Positions 56,897 through 64,000 of a stretch of 64,000 nucleotides of DNA are shown here, one piece after another. A program made the position numbers and the translations under genes. This DNA is from Maribellus sp. CM-23 (GTDB lineage: Bacteria; Bacteroidota; Bacteroidia; Bacteroidales; Prolixibacteraceae): positions 1,155,446 through 1,219,445 of the forward strand of contig NZ_JADWYJ010000001.1 of NCBI RefSeq assembly GCF_021354595.1, given 5' to 3'. The notes under the pieces are model-generated. The model was not told the origin of the DNA. It searched no databases and saw only the letters and a list, made by a program, of their open reading frames with translations. Each line of letters starts with the position of its first letter. The first letter of the stretch is position 1.

Positions 56897-57030
56897 ATAA
56901 TACCAATTGTTTTTCAGAGTGAGCCTTATGCGAAACTCTGGAATTACAATGGTTAATGCCGATAGACAATTGAAGAGGCTTTAAGAGCGCAGCGAATTTA
57001 AGGCTCAATTCAATTGCTAATCGGTATAAT
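56897..57030. repeat. MITE-like palindromic element
   Basis: The ends are imperfect inverted repeats: tataataccaattg... gtgagcctta on the left and, read inverted, attataccgattagcaattg... gagcctta on the right. An inner inverted repeat CAATTGAA/TTCAATTG encloses the short segment gagcgcagcg. Size of about 134 bp, terminal inverted repeats and no coding capacity fit a miniature element. No transposase using these ends is in the window, and a flanking target duplication is not obvious. Confidence 0.5.
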
Positions 57031-57039
57031 TGGCTGATT

Positions 57040-57134
57040 TTAAGAAAAGAAAAGCCTCTGAAAACGGAAGAAATATTTTCCCGAGGGAAAGATTAATAAT
57101 ACGCCATGACAAATTGACTTCCGAAACCAGAGGC
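57040..57134 (-). ncRNA. Candidate structured small RNA with intrinsic terminator
   Basis: On the minus strand, GCCTCTGGTTTCGGAAG (57118-57134) can pair with CTTCCGTTTTCAGAGGC (57054-57070): two stems of 7 and 6 bp around a small internal loop. Between them lie a 27-base open stretch and an apical hairpin TTTCC-CTCG-GGAAA. The closing stem is followed by TTTTCTTTTCTT, an intrinsic terminator tail. The shape (closing stem, open bubble, apical hairpin) recalls 6S-like RNAs, but it could be the long-range terminator of the NtrC-like gene 109 bp upstream. No promoter is certain. Confidence 0.4.
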
Positions 57135-57242
57135 TAATATCTTATATAACACGCTTTAGCAAGTGTCATTTTTTACACTTGTAACATAGTTAACAACAAA
57201 GGGGGAAAGTTGTTTTTAAATCAGAAAATAAATTGAATTTTT

Positions 57243-58406
57243 CTATTTCAATGGAGCGGCAAATTTTAATACATCCGCTTCCGTAATTTCATTGTTGCAA
57301 AGAATGATCAGTCGCTCAATCACATTCCTGAACTCGCGGATATTACCGGTCCAGTTAATTCTTTGCAACTCCGCAATTGCATTTTCACTGATTAACTTTT
57401 CAGGCATTCCGTACTCGCTGCAAATTTGCTGAATAAAATGGTTCGCCAGCAGCGGGATATCTTCCAGTCGTTCGTTCAGCGTCGGGACCTTGATCAGAAT
57501 TACACTTAGGCGATGATAAAGGTCTTCGCGAAAATGGTTGTTGTCGATTTCAGCTGAAAGGTTTTTGTTGGTAGCCGCCACAACACGCACATCTACTTTA
57601 ATTGCCTTATCACCTCCTACCCTGCTGATCTCGTTTTCCTGCAGGGCACGCAAAACTTTTGCCTGTGCCGAAAGACTCATATCTCCAATTTCATCCAGGA
57701 ACAAAGTACCGCCGTGGGCTTGCTCAAATTTTCCTTTACGTTGTTTTACCGCCGATGTAAAAGCGCCTTTCTCGTGGCCAAACAATTCGCTCTCGATCAA
57801 CTCAGAAGGAATCGCAGCACAATTCACTTCCACAAACGGGCCGGAAGCGCGGTTGCTCTGCTCGTGAATACGACGAGCCACCAGCTCTTTCCCCGAACCA
57901 TTTGCCCCGGTAATCAACACACGGGCATCGGTAGGCGCTACCCTGTCGGCCATATCCAGAATATCGGCAATGGCTTTTGATTCGCCAACAATCTCGTATT
58001 TTTTACTGACCTTCTTTTTTAGAATTTTCGTTTCTGTTACCAGCGTCGATTTATCCATCGCATTGCGGATGGTAATCAGCAGACGGTTCAGGTCAAGTGG
58101 TTTTTCGATGTAATCGTAAGCTCCCTTTTTTATTGAATCAACAGCTGTATCAATGTTACCATGACCCGAGATCATCACCACGGGTGTATCGGGAGCCAGC
58201 ACTACCATACGTTCCAGAACTTCTATTCCGTCGAGTCCGGGCATTTTAATGTCACACAAAACAATATCGTATTCCGCAGCACGAATCATTTCCAGGCCCT
58301 TGTTTCCATCTTCCGCCAGATCAACTTCATACTTTTCATATTCCAGGATATCTTTCAGGGTGTTCCGGATGCTTCTTTCATCATCAATTACGAGGATCTT
58401 TGACAT
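57243..58406 (-). CDS. NtrC-type response regulator lacking the HTH domain
   Basis: A 387-residue two-component response regulator. The receiver domain (1-120) has Asp8, Asp9 and phosphoacceptor Asp52 in IVLCDIKMPGLDG. The AAA+ sigma-54 activation domain (about 135-375) has Walker A GANGSGKE, Walker B GGTLFLDEIGDM and the arginine-finger region FREDLYHRLSVI. The sigma-54-contacting loop reads GAFTSA instead of GAFTGA. The protein ends ten residues after NEITEADVLKFA, with no Fis-type helix-turn-helix. It may work from solution without specific DNA sites. No histidine kinase is adjacent. Confidence 0.88.
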   Translation of the reverse strand: MSKILVIDDERSIRNTLKDILEYEKYEVDLAEDGNKGLEMIRAAEYDIVLCDIKMPGLDGIEVLERMVVLAPDTPVVMISGHGNIDTAVDSIKKGAYDYIEKPLDLNRLLITIRNAMDKSTLVTETKILKKKVSKKYEIVGESKAIADILDMADRVAPTDARVLITGANGSGKELVARRIHEQSNRASGPFVEVNCAAIPSELIESELFGHEKGAFTSAVKQRKGKFEQAHGGTLFLDEIGDMSLSAQAKVLRALQENEISRVGGDKAIKVDVRVVAATNKNLSAEIDNNHFREDLYHRLSVILIKVPTLNERLEDIPLLANHFIQQICSEYGMPEKLISENAIAELQRINWTGNIREFRNVIERLIILCNNEITEADVLKFAAPLK

Positions 58407-58577
58407 TTCGCTTTAATTTTTTGAGAATGTAAAAATAATTCTAGTTGCCCGTAATCAAAAATGATTCCAAACAATACCAGGTCCCGAAAATTACTGAATT
58501 AAATTGGGATACACTGCCCGCAAATGCTTTTAAAGTATTCACAACCGATCTCTTCACGGGCAGCATTTTTATTGGTT

Positions 58578-59270
58578 TTAACCGACCAAACTTAAATGCC
58601 TGATTTTTTCAAAATTCAAAATTGAAATCCGGTTCCCCTTTAAGTCCACAATCTTTTCGACCGTAAAATCCTTGATCACGCGCGATAAACTTTCCTGCGA
58701 CATATTCATAATCGCGGCCATGTCTTTTTTCGACAGCGGAACACTGAATTCCTTTCGTTTGTATATTCTCAGGCTCAGGCACAACAATAAATCGGCAAAC
58801 CTTCCGTGTAGCTGTTTCAAGGTTAAACACGCCATCCGGTTATAGGAGAAAAGTGTTTCTTCGTTCAGCAGGTTTAAAAGTTGGGAGGCAAACATGGCGT
58901 TCTCCGACAGCAACGATTTAACAGCATTCAGATCGAGCAAACAAACGCTTACATCGTCGTAGGCAGTTACTGAGTAGGGATAAATCCCTTGTGAGAAAAG
59001 CGCCTGCAACCCGATCATTTTCCCTTTGCTTTCGAGCGATAAAACCAGTTCTTCTGTACCGTGCTCCCGGTACACCTTTACCAGCCCCGACTTGATATAA
59101 ACGATATGCGCCGCCAGGGCTCCCTGTTTAATGATGGTTTCCCCTTTTTTAAACGTCAGCTCTACTCTGTTCTTGTTGATCTGAATAAGCTCATCTACCG
59201 ATAATTCTTTAAACGGCAATGATTTACATTCACAATCAACACACTTCTTTAAAATTTTACCTTTTAACAT
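58578..59270 (-). CDS. Crp/Fnr-family regulator with N-terminal cysteines
   Basis: A 230-residue regulator: a cyclic-nucleotide-binding-like beta roll (about 25-125, with FKKGETIIKQGALAAHIVYI and SGLVKVYREHG), the dimer helix, and a winged helix (about 160-220) with ISMSQESLSRVI-like recognition helix MNMSQESLSRVIKDF. The N-terminus has CVDCEC (Cys10, Cys13, Cys15) and there is a Cys110. Together these recall the four Cys ligands of oxygen-sensing FNR, though spacing differs. The recognition helix has E-S-x-S-R, as in FNR (E-x2-S-R). A perfect FNR box lies upstream. Confidence 0.85.
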   Translation of the reverse strand: MLKGKILKKCVDCECKSLPFKELSVDELIQINKNRVELTFKKGETIIKQGALAAHIVYIKSGLVKVYREHGTEELVLSLESKGKMIGLQALFSQGIYPYSVTAYDDVSVCLLDLNAVKSLLSENAMFASQLLNLLNEETLFSYNRMACLTLKQLHGRFADLLLCLSLRIYKRKEFSVPLSKKDMAAIMNMSQESLSRVIKDFTVEKIVDLKGNRISILNFEKIRHLSLVG

Positions 59271-59641
59271 ATTTATATAACTACCTGCGTGAATATAAGA
59301 ATTTCATTTTCTTTTTCTTCTTAGATCAATCATATATTTGATTTTAATCAAAATATTTTCTGAGCAACTCAAAATCTCCTTTTGAGCAGCTTCTACCGAC
59401 CTTTTTCTTTTTTGAACAAACCGAGATTTAGCTTTGACAAGTTGAATTTATTCAATATCAAAATTCTAAAAGACATGGGAAAGGCAGCGAATGCACTACT
59501 TTTTATATGGAGGTATATCTCCCCTATTTCCTGGCTTCTGACCAGGAAGTCCAACTCCTGTTCATTCAAACACATCCCAAAAAATCAACAAGCAAGTACA
59601 GTGACAGCACTACACATTATATAATCTAAAACTATGTACAA
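59271..59641. other. 371-bp divergent control region with FNR box
   Basis: This gap separates the FNR-like gene from the rhodanese lipoprotein gene. It holds the perfect palindrome at 59338-59351, a small inverted repeat CTCAAAA/TTTTGAG (59369-59384) and a -7-like TCCTTTTG at 59377-59384 whose start would be about 46 bases from the FNR box centre. An 80-codon ORF at 59382-59624 has no family features and is not supported. Confidence 0.6.
59338..59351. promoter_or_regulatory. Perfect FNR-type operator
   Basis: TTGATTTTAATCAA is an exact match to the FNR consensus TTGAT-N4-ATCAA. It is centred 75 bp upstream of the Crp/Fnr-like ATG and about 297 bp upstream of the rhodanese lipoprotein ATG, so it may serve both. 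Confidence 0.75.
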
Positions 59642-60598
59642 ATGAAAAAAGACCTATTTCTTACACTACTCGTTGCCTTGTTTGCAACACTAACCTTTAC
59701 CGGCTGTAAAGAGGACATAACAGATTCGGAATTGGGAAACTATGAAGTTTTGACCACCTATCTAAAATCCAACAACCTTGATATCAGCACAGTTACCAGT
59801 GGCTTTGTAATGCCTGCCCCTGCTGACGGTAATTTAAGTGCCAAGTGGATCATGGATATCCGCAGTGCTGCCGATTTCGCAACAGCACACATCGCAGGAG
59901 CCCACAATGTGCCTTTTGCCGATATTCTTACCACAGCAGCAACCGCCGATAAACCTATCCTGGTAGTTTGCTATACCGGACAAACCGCATGTTATGCCAC
60001 ATCGCTCTTGCGCCTGTACGGTTTCTCGGATGCCCAGGCATTGAAATGGGGAATGAGCGGATGGAACAGCCAGTTTGACAAATGGACGGCGAACTGCAAA
60101 GACCTTACAACCGAAAGCAACTGGACAAGTACTGCTACCGAAGCAGGCTCATTTGATATGCCCTCGTGGACCAGCCCAACGATTGACGGCGCCTCACTTT
60201 TAAAAGAAAGAGTGGAAGCGGCTGTAGCAGCTGGTTTCAAAACGGCTGCGGGAGCCGATGTGTTGGCAAGTCCTGACAGCTATTACGTCAATAATTTTCT
60301 TTCGGAAGCCCACTACACCGGTTTCGGACATGTGAAAAATGCCGTCAGGGTAAACCCGCTGAGCATCGACGAATGCGCCAAACTTGACCCAAATGCAAAA
60401 GTGGTTACTTACTGCTACACCGGGCAAACGTCGGCAGTTGTTACGGCTTACCTGAATGTACTTGGGTTCGAGGCCTACAGCATGACCTTTGGCTTAAACG
60501 GAGTCACTACCTCCAACCCGTTCTGGACATCAGGCAACGTTTCCAACCACTGGGGCCACGATTCAAAATCAAAAGACCTACCAACAGTTTCCAACTAA
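59642..60598 (+). CDS. Lipoprotein with two rhodanese domains
   Basis: A 318-residue lipoprotein: lipobox FTGC with Cys22. Two rhodanese-like domains follow, each with the same active-site loop: CYTGQTA with Cys110, and CYTGQTS with Cys258. Both cysteines are intact, so both may carry persulfide. Conserved rhodanese landmarks are MDIRSAADFATAHIAGAHNV in the first and HVKNAVRVNPLS in the second. It probably relays sulfane sulfur on the periplasmic face of a membrane. The porin gene starts 63 bp downstream in the same direction. Confidence 0.85.
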   Translation: MKKDLFLTLLVALFATLTFTGCKEDITDSELGNYEVLTTYLKSNNLDISTVTSGFVMPAPADGNLSAKWIMDIRSAADFATAHIAGAHNVPFADILTTAATADKPILVVCYTGQTACYATSLLRLYGFSDAQALKWGMSGWNSQFDKWTANCKDLTTESNWTSTATEAGSFDMPSWTSPTIDGASLLKERVEAAVAAGFKTAAGADVLASPDSYYVNNFLSEAHYTGFGHVKNAVRVNPLSIDECAKLDPNAKVVTYCYTGQTSAVVTAYLNVLGFEAYSMTFGLNGVTTSNPFWTSGNVSNHWGHDSKSKDLPTVSN

Positions 60599-60661
60599 AC
60601 CAGCGATATGTACAAACAGAATGTACTTCCGGTGTCAAAATCATCTAATAAATATTCGACT

Positions 60662-61696
60662 ATGCAAAACAAAATATTTTTCATGCTTGCCATTGCGTTG
60701 TTTCTCCAGATCAACGCTTTTGCGCAGGGCTGTGCCGAGCCAAAATCTGCTGACGGAGTAAATGTATTTGGATACCTGCAAACCCAATACGACTACTTCC
60801 TTTACGATGAAGCTGAATCTACCTTTGGCTTTAACCGTGCCAGGATTGGCGTGATGGGAAACATTCCCTACGATTTCAGTTACTACGTGTTGCTGGAAAC
60901 CAGTCCGTTCAAAAAAGACGGCCCCAAAGCCTATTTGCTGGATGCATTTATTACTTACAACCGGTTTTCGTATGCAAAACTGAGCATGGGTTCGTTCAAG
61001 TCGCCTTTCGGGCTCGAACTGAGCACCCCGTGCAGCGGCTTACATACCATCAACCGCTCGAAAGTGGTGAACGAACTAACGGCTCCCGACCGCGATATGG
61101 GAATTATGTTACTGGGCGGTTCGGACACTACGCTGATTAAGTATGCCATAGCGCTGACAAACGGTCCCGGGCTGCTGGTAGCCGATCAGGATAATTACAA
61201 GGACCTTGTGGGCCGCGTTATTGTTCAGCCTGCAAAGTGGATGCACGTTGGCGGTAGCTTTAAAACAGGAAAATCGAAAAACGAAGACCCGACACTCGGA
61301 GACGATACCCGCCTAAGACTGGGTGCCGAGTTTGAAGTAAACGTTGCCAATTTCCTGGTTCAGGGAGAATACATTTACGGGAAAGACAAAGGCTCGTACA
61401 CTGTTGGTGGCGGTTGTGGCGGCGAACCTGCAATTGTACAGGGAGATGTGAAACGTTCGGGTATGTTTATCATGGCTCTTTACAATACTCCCTGGAATTT
61501 GCAACCGGTAATTAAATACGAAAATTACAACGACGACCTAGACGCCACACACAACCTTGAGCAGGTAACAACGGTGGGTGTTAATTATTTCTTCAACGAC
61601 TGGACCCGTTTACAGGTTAACTATGAATACGCTGCTGAACAGGCCAAAGAAATTAAGAACGACCGCATAATGGTTCAACTTCAGGTTAAATTTTAG
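60662..61696 (+). CDS. OprP/OprO-family porin
   Basis: A 344-residue outer-membrane porin with signal peptide (residues 1-21, ending NAFAQG). The start of the barrel, VNVFGYLQTQYDYFLYDE, and FGFNRARIGVMGNI are as in phosphate-selective porin O/P proteins, as is LSMGSFKSPFGLELS. The C-terminus ends in MVQLQVKF, with the terminal Phe expected of outer-membrane barrels. The ATG at 60662 begins the signal peptide; an upstream Met at 60608 would add 18 hydrophilic residues. Placement between two rhodaneses suggests passage of an anion such as thiosulfate rather than phosphate. Confidence 0.82.
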   Translation: MQNKIFFMLAIALFLQINAFAQGCAEPKSADGVNVFGYLQTQYDYFLYDEAESTFGFNRARIGVMGNIPYDFSYYVLLETSPFKKDGPKAYLLDAFITYNRFSYAKLSMGSFKSPFGLELSTPCSGLHTINRSKVVNELTAPDRDMGIMLLGGSDTTLIKYAIALTNGPGLLVADQDNYKDLVGRVIVQPAKWMHVGGSFKTGKSKNEDPTLGDDTRLRLGAEFEVNVANFLVQGEYIYGKDKGSYTVGGGCGGEPAIVQGDVKRSGMFIMALYNTPWNLQPVIKYENYNDDLDATHNLEQVTTVGVNYFFNDWTRLQVNYEYAAEQAKEIKNDRIMVQLQVKF

Positions 61697-61822
61697 TGCT
61701 ACTGCCGGCAAAAAAGCAGAGGCTTAAATTTTAATGTGTAAAATTAGCCAACGGGTGTACCATCCATTGGTATGAACATTACGAAACAGATGAAATACGA
61801 ATAATTACAAAATTTTAAACGA

Positions 61823-62677
61823 ATGAAACAAAGTAGATACCTTCTGTTGGGAATAGCGTTTTTCCTGACATCATTGATTTCGGCACAGGCACAGGACCTT
61901 ATTTCGGTGAACGAACTGGCCAAAATCTCTAAAAACACCGATGTGGTGGTAGTGTGGGCAGGTGATGAAGATGGCTACAAAGTACACATCACAGGTGCTG
62001 TTAGCATTCCGCACACCTCGCTTTGCAACAACGACCCGGTCCGTAACCTGATCAAACCTACAGCTGAAATGGCCAAAATACTGGGAGAAAAAGGTGTTTC
62101 CACCGATAAAACCATCGTGGTTTACGACGAAGGCTCGGGCAAATACGCCAACCGGATGTACTGGATGCTCAAATACCTGGGAGCACCCAACGTAAAAGTA
62201 CTCGACGGTAACTTTAAAGCCTGGAAAGCCGGAAGAAAACCGGTTACCGGTTCACCGTCGAAAGTTACGGCCACTACGTTTAATGCCAAACCCAACGCGG
62301 CCCTGCTGTCCAATATGGATGAAGTGAAAAAGGCAATCGGCAACCCGGCTTATGCTGTGATCGACGCCCGCACCGCAGAAGAATTTGCCGGCACGGCTGA
62401 AACCGAGCTTCGCAAAGGGCACATCCCGGGAGCATCGAACATCAATTACGAAACGCTTCTCGACAGCAAGGGAATGCTCAAATCAAAAGAAGAATTACAA
62501 TCAATTTTCAAAGCCAAAGGTATTACTAGCGACAAAACAGCCATCGTTTACTGCGAAACCAGTGTACGCGCCTGTGTGCTTTACACGGCCCTAAAAACAC
62601 TGGAATACCCAAAAGTAAAAGTTTACGACGGAGCGTATTTAGAGTGGCAGGCTACCGCATCCAATACGGTAGAATAG
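61823..62677 (+). CDS. Exported sulfurtransferase (rhodanese, TST/MST-like)
   Basis: A 284-residue protein with a signal peptide (residues 1-23, ending SAQAQD) and the two-domain architecture of thiosulfate/3-mercaptopyruvate sulfurtransferases. The first domain (HITGAVSIPHTSL, VVYDEGSGKYANRMYW) has no catalytic Cys. The second has FVIDART-like VIDARTAEEF and the active loop CETSVRA with Cys244. CETSVRA differs from the CGSGVTA of mercaptopyruvate enzymes and resembles CRxGxR thiosulfate types only loosely, so the donor is uncertain. A strong terminator closes the unit. Confidence 0.88.
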   Translation: MKQSRYLLLGIAFFLTSLISAQAQDLISVNELAKISKNTDVVVVWAGDEDGYKVHITGAVSIPHTSLCNNDPVRNLIKPTAEMAKILGEKGVSTDKTIVVYDEGSGKYANRMYWMLKYLGAPNVKVLDGNFKAWKAGRKPVTGSPSKVTATTFNAKPNAALLSNMDEVKKAIGNPAYAVIDARTAEEFAGTAETELRKGHIPGASNINYETLLDSKGMLKSKEELQSIFKAKGITSDKTAIVYCETSVRACVLYTALKTLEYPKVKVYDGAYLEWQATASNTVE

Positions 62678-62696
62678 CCTTTCACATGTCTTAGTG

Positions 62697-62724
62697 GCGC
62701 CAGGTGAGACCTGGCGCTTTTTTT
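62697..62724 (+). terminator. Terminator after sulfurtransferase gene
   Basis: A perfect 9-bp stem GCGCCAGGT/ACCTGGCGC with a GAG loop is followed by seven T residues, 20 bp after the stop codon. Confidence 0.95.
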
Positions 62725-63139
62725 ATGCTCTTTCCCCTTGGCCGGTGCATCGTGTTTCGTTTATAAAAGCGCGGGGTGGAGAGCCAAGGGCCGCGAGCAA
62801 AACACGGCAATACGGCAACAAATCCCCTTCAGATTGCTTCTCCGTCCGTCGGCTGACGGACGAATCGCAATGACGTCCGTTTTTGTTTTTCGTTTGGCAG
62901 CGGACATCTTGTGTCGTGACTGGAAATTGTCAGCTGCTGTCCGCTGCCGGAACACCCCCTCGTTGACGTCATGGCGAGCCTGCGAAGCCAACTCTTTCAG
63001 GAAGCTTGGAGCGAAGAGCATGGAGCAAAGGGCAAAGAGCGCAACTCTGAACACTAAACTCTGAACTACAAGCTTCGGGCAAAATACAATTGACACTGCT
63101 TGTTGAACACTCTCCATTACCCTCAAACCTAATCGCTTC
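62725..63139. repeat. Dispersed repeat remnants
   Basis: The stretch holds pieces of several intergenic repeat types: cagattgcttctccgtccg with an inverted half gacggacgaatcgcaatgac near 62830-62880, tgacgtcatggcgagcctgc near 62963, and aactctgaacactaaactct near 63044. The gacggacg word also occurs at 4850. No gene is supported; a 189-codon minus-strand ORF spans this and the 21-bp array and is considered an artefact. Confidence 0.55.
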
Positions 63140-63412
63140 AACCTGAGAAAGAACCACCTCAACTCAGGAAATGACCATTTCAACTTGAGAAATAACCGCT
63201 CTAACTCGAGAAATACCTGCTGCGAGTCGGGAAATAAGCGCTCTGACTTGAGAAATACCTCCTGCAGGTCAGGAAATAAGCACTTCATGTCGAGAAATAA
63301 CCTATCTACCTCGGGAAATGACCACTGCAACTCAGGAAATGACTGCTTTTGGTTCGGAAATAACCGCCTTGAGTTAAGAAACAGGTGCCTGAGATCAAGA
63401 AATTATTTTTGG
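63140..63412. repeat. 21-bp degenerate tandem array, 13 units
   Basis: Thirteen consecutive 21-bp units run without interruption or length change. Typical units: aactcaggaaatgaccatttc (first 20 bases at 63161), gacttgagaaatacctcctg (63245), aactcaggaaatgactgctt (63329). The GAAAT core at unit positions 8-12 is kept in 11 of 13 units, GAAA in all, while the first five and last seven positions vary. There are no unique spacers, so it is not CRISPR. The exact 21-bp period equals seven codons and two helical turns. The array ends 63 bp before the next start codon. Confidence 0.93.
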
Positions 63413-63475
63413 CACAAATTTGCTTTTTATCTCATAAAGTGCTAACTAGTAGTATCATTCCAAAATTCTCAAACC

Positions 63476-64000
63476 ATGAACAAAATCCAAATTAACAAAA
63501 AAGAGATGTACGATACAGTATCGTCGTGCCTCGACAGTAAGTCGGCTCTTTGGGCATCCATCCCAAAAGTTGGCGAGTTTAAAAATCAGTTTTCGGCAGT
63601 AATTGCCCAAATCGAAACGGTGCAGTATGCCCAACAGCAGGCACAGGTATTTTTGGGTAAAAGCAAAACACAAATTAAAAGTGTGGTGGCACAAAAAGCC
63701 GATATCCTGAACGATAGCCTTGAAGCCTTTGCACTGGTTACCGGCGACGAAAAACTCAGGGTTAAAATGAGCGCCACCTACTCTGATTTGTACAAGATGC
63801 GCAACGCTGACTTTGGTCCGGCAGTGCAAGCCATAATAGCGGCCGCCGAAGAAAACATGGAAGTTTTAACGGCCGAATACGGTGTTACTGCCGAACAAGT
63901 GGAAAGTTTAAAAACCGATTTAGATGAATTTCTGGCAATTAACGGCCAGCCACGGGCCTACCAGGTGGCGTCGGTAGAAGCTACCAAAGGCCTGGAATTA
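63476..64000 (+). CDS. Unknown alpha-helical protein (cut by window edge)
   Basis: A reading frame from ATG 63476 stays open to the window end (175 codons, no stop). It begins MNKIQINKKEMYDTVSSCLD and is rich in Ala, Gln, Lys and Glu with long predicted helices (FSAVIAQIETVQYAQQQAQ, KADILNDSLEAFALVTGD, ENMEVLTAEYGVTAEQVESL). There is no signal peptide or membrane segment. I do not recognise a named family; a coiled-coil or bundle protein is likely. It follows the 21-bp array, whose last unit ends 63 bp before the ATG. Confidence 0.75.
   Translation, partial: MNKIQINKKEMYDTVSSCLDSKSALWASIPKVGEFKNQFSAVIAQIETVQYAQQQAQVFLGKSKTQIKSVVAQKADILNDSLEAFALVTGDEKLRVKMSATYSDLYKMRNADFGPAVQAIIAAAEENMEVLTAEYGVTAEQVESLKTDLDEFLAINGQPRAYQVASVEATKGLEL

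Larger units (their letters stand above)
56787..57242. other. 456-bp convergent spacer with palindromic elements
   Basis: The spacer lies between the 3' ends of pssA (plus) and the NtrC-like gene (minus). 56787-56896 is AT-rich sequence without features that I can name. 56897-57030 is a MITE-like palindrome, 57040-57134 a possible structured RNA with U-rich tail on the minus strand, and 57160-57181 a 7-bp hairpin CAAGTGT/ACACTTG. No protein-coding gene is supported. Confidence 0.6.

Noticed and set aside
58514..58563. CTGCCCG/CGGGCAG inverted repeat between the FNR-like and NtrC-like genes
   Set aside because: A loop over 35 bases and no T-run on the relevant strand; not convincing as a terminator or RNA.
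59382..59624. 80-codon ORF upstream of the rhodanese lipoprotein
   Set aside because: No signal peptide or domain; it covers the inferred leader and promoter region.
62761..63330. 189-codon minus-strand ORF with seven-residue repeats
   Set aside because: The heptad-like pattern is the translation of the 21-bp array, and the rest covers dispersed repeat remnants, so a real protein is unlikely.
63140..63412. CRISPR array
   Set aside because: Units are contiguous at 21 bp with no unique spacers and no cas genes in the window.

Overview
The window looks like a chromosomal segment from a Bacteroidota bacterium. Supporting signs are several TAnnTTTG-type -7 boxes, a CcoN-CcoO fusion, the rsfS-ftsH-LUD-DUF2007-cdsA-pssA block, and intergenic repeats of a style I associate with this phylum. 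A marine or sediment member of Marinilabiliales/Prolixibacteraceae is my best guess, but that rank is inference. No rRNA, tRNA, CRISPR array, prophage or complete insertion sequence was found.

Layout. 1-5.3 kb: start of rnhB (cut by the window edge), a 309-bp tandem duplication, a GT4 glycosyltransferase divergent from a polysaccharide flippase and a DUF3267 zincin-like membrane protein, then a hairpin-rich repeat. 5.3-9.5 kb: methyltransferase-esterase pair, ChaN-like protein, PAS-LuxR regulator behind a palindrome, nadD. 9.5-16.5 kb: an unknown two-TM protein resembling putative abortive-infection proteins wedged between nadD and gmk, then gmk, yicC, mnmA, a duplicated-spondin lipoprotein, a small secreted beta-barrel candidate and a DEAD-box helicase.

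16.5-35.3 kb is a respiratory supercluster. A leftward operon (SCO, caa3 oxidase I, III, IV, II, heme O synthase) diverges from a rightward operon: Tat-exported iron-sulfur protein, NrfD-like membrane subunit, membrane-anchored cytochrome c, then CcoS, a CcoN-CcoO-cytochrome c fusion, CcoQ-like, monoheme CcoP, CcoG, CcoH, a TauE/SafE-like protein, a secreted protein and the copper ATPase CcoI. The NrfC/NrfD/cytochrome trio has no molybdopterin catalytic partner here. It may pass electrons from menaquinol to the oxidases in place of bc1 or alternative complex III, neither of which is in the window.

35.3-44.7 kb is an AT-rich surface-glycan locus: two GT2 enzymes flank four large GT-C-like membrane proteins, two of which end in possible carbohydrate-binding jelly rolls. 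44.8-56.8 kb is housekeeping: SLC12-like transporter, coaD, thioredoxin-fold protein, NUDIX, pyrE, SRPBCC, birA, rsfS, ftsH, LUD, DUF2007, cdsA, pssA. 56.8-62.7 kb: a MITE-like palindrome, a possible structured small RNA, an NtrC-type regulator lacking its DNA-binding domain, an FNR-like regulator next to a perfect FNR box, and a two-rhodanese lipoprotein, OprP-type porin and exported sulfurtransferase that look like an envelope sulfur module.

62.7-64 kb holds dispersed repeat remnants, a striking uninterrupted 21-bp tandem array of about 13 units, and, 63 bp downstream, the start of an unknown alpha-helical protein that runs off the window. The most interesting items are this array with its gene, the catalytic-subunit-less NrfC/NrfD module with two altered cluster motifs, and the CBM-tailed GT-C proteins.
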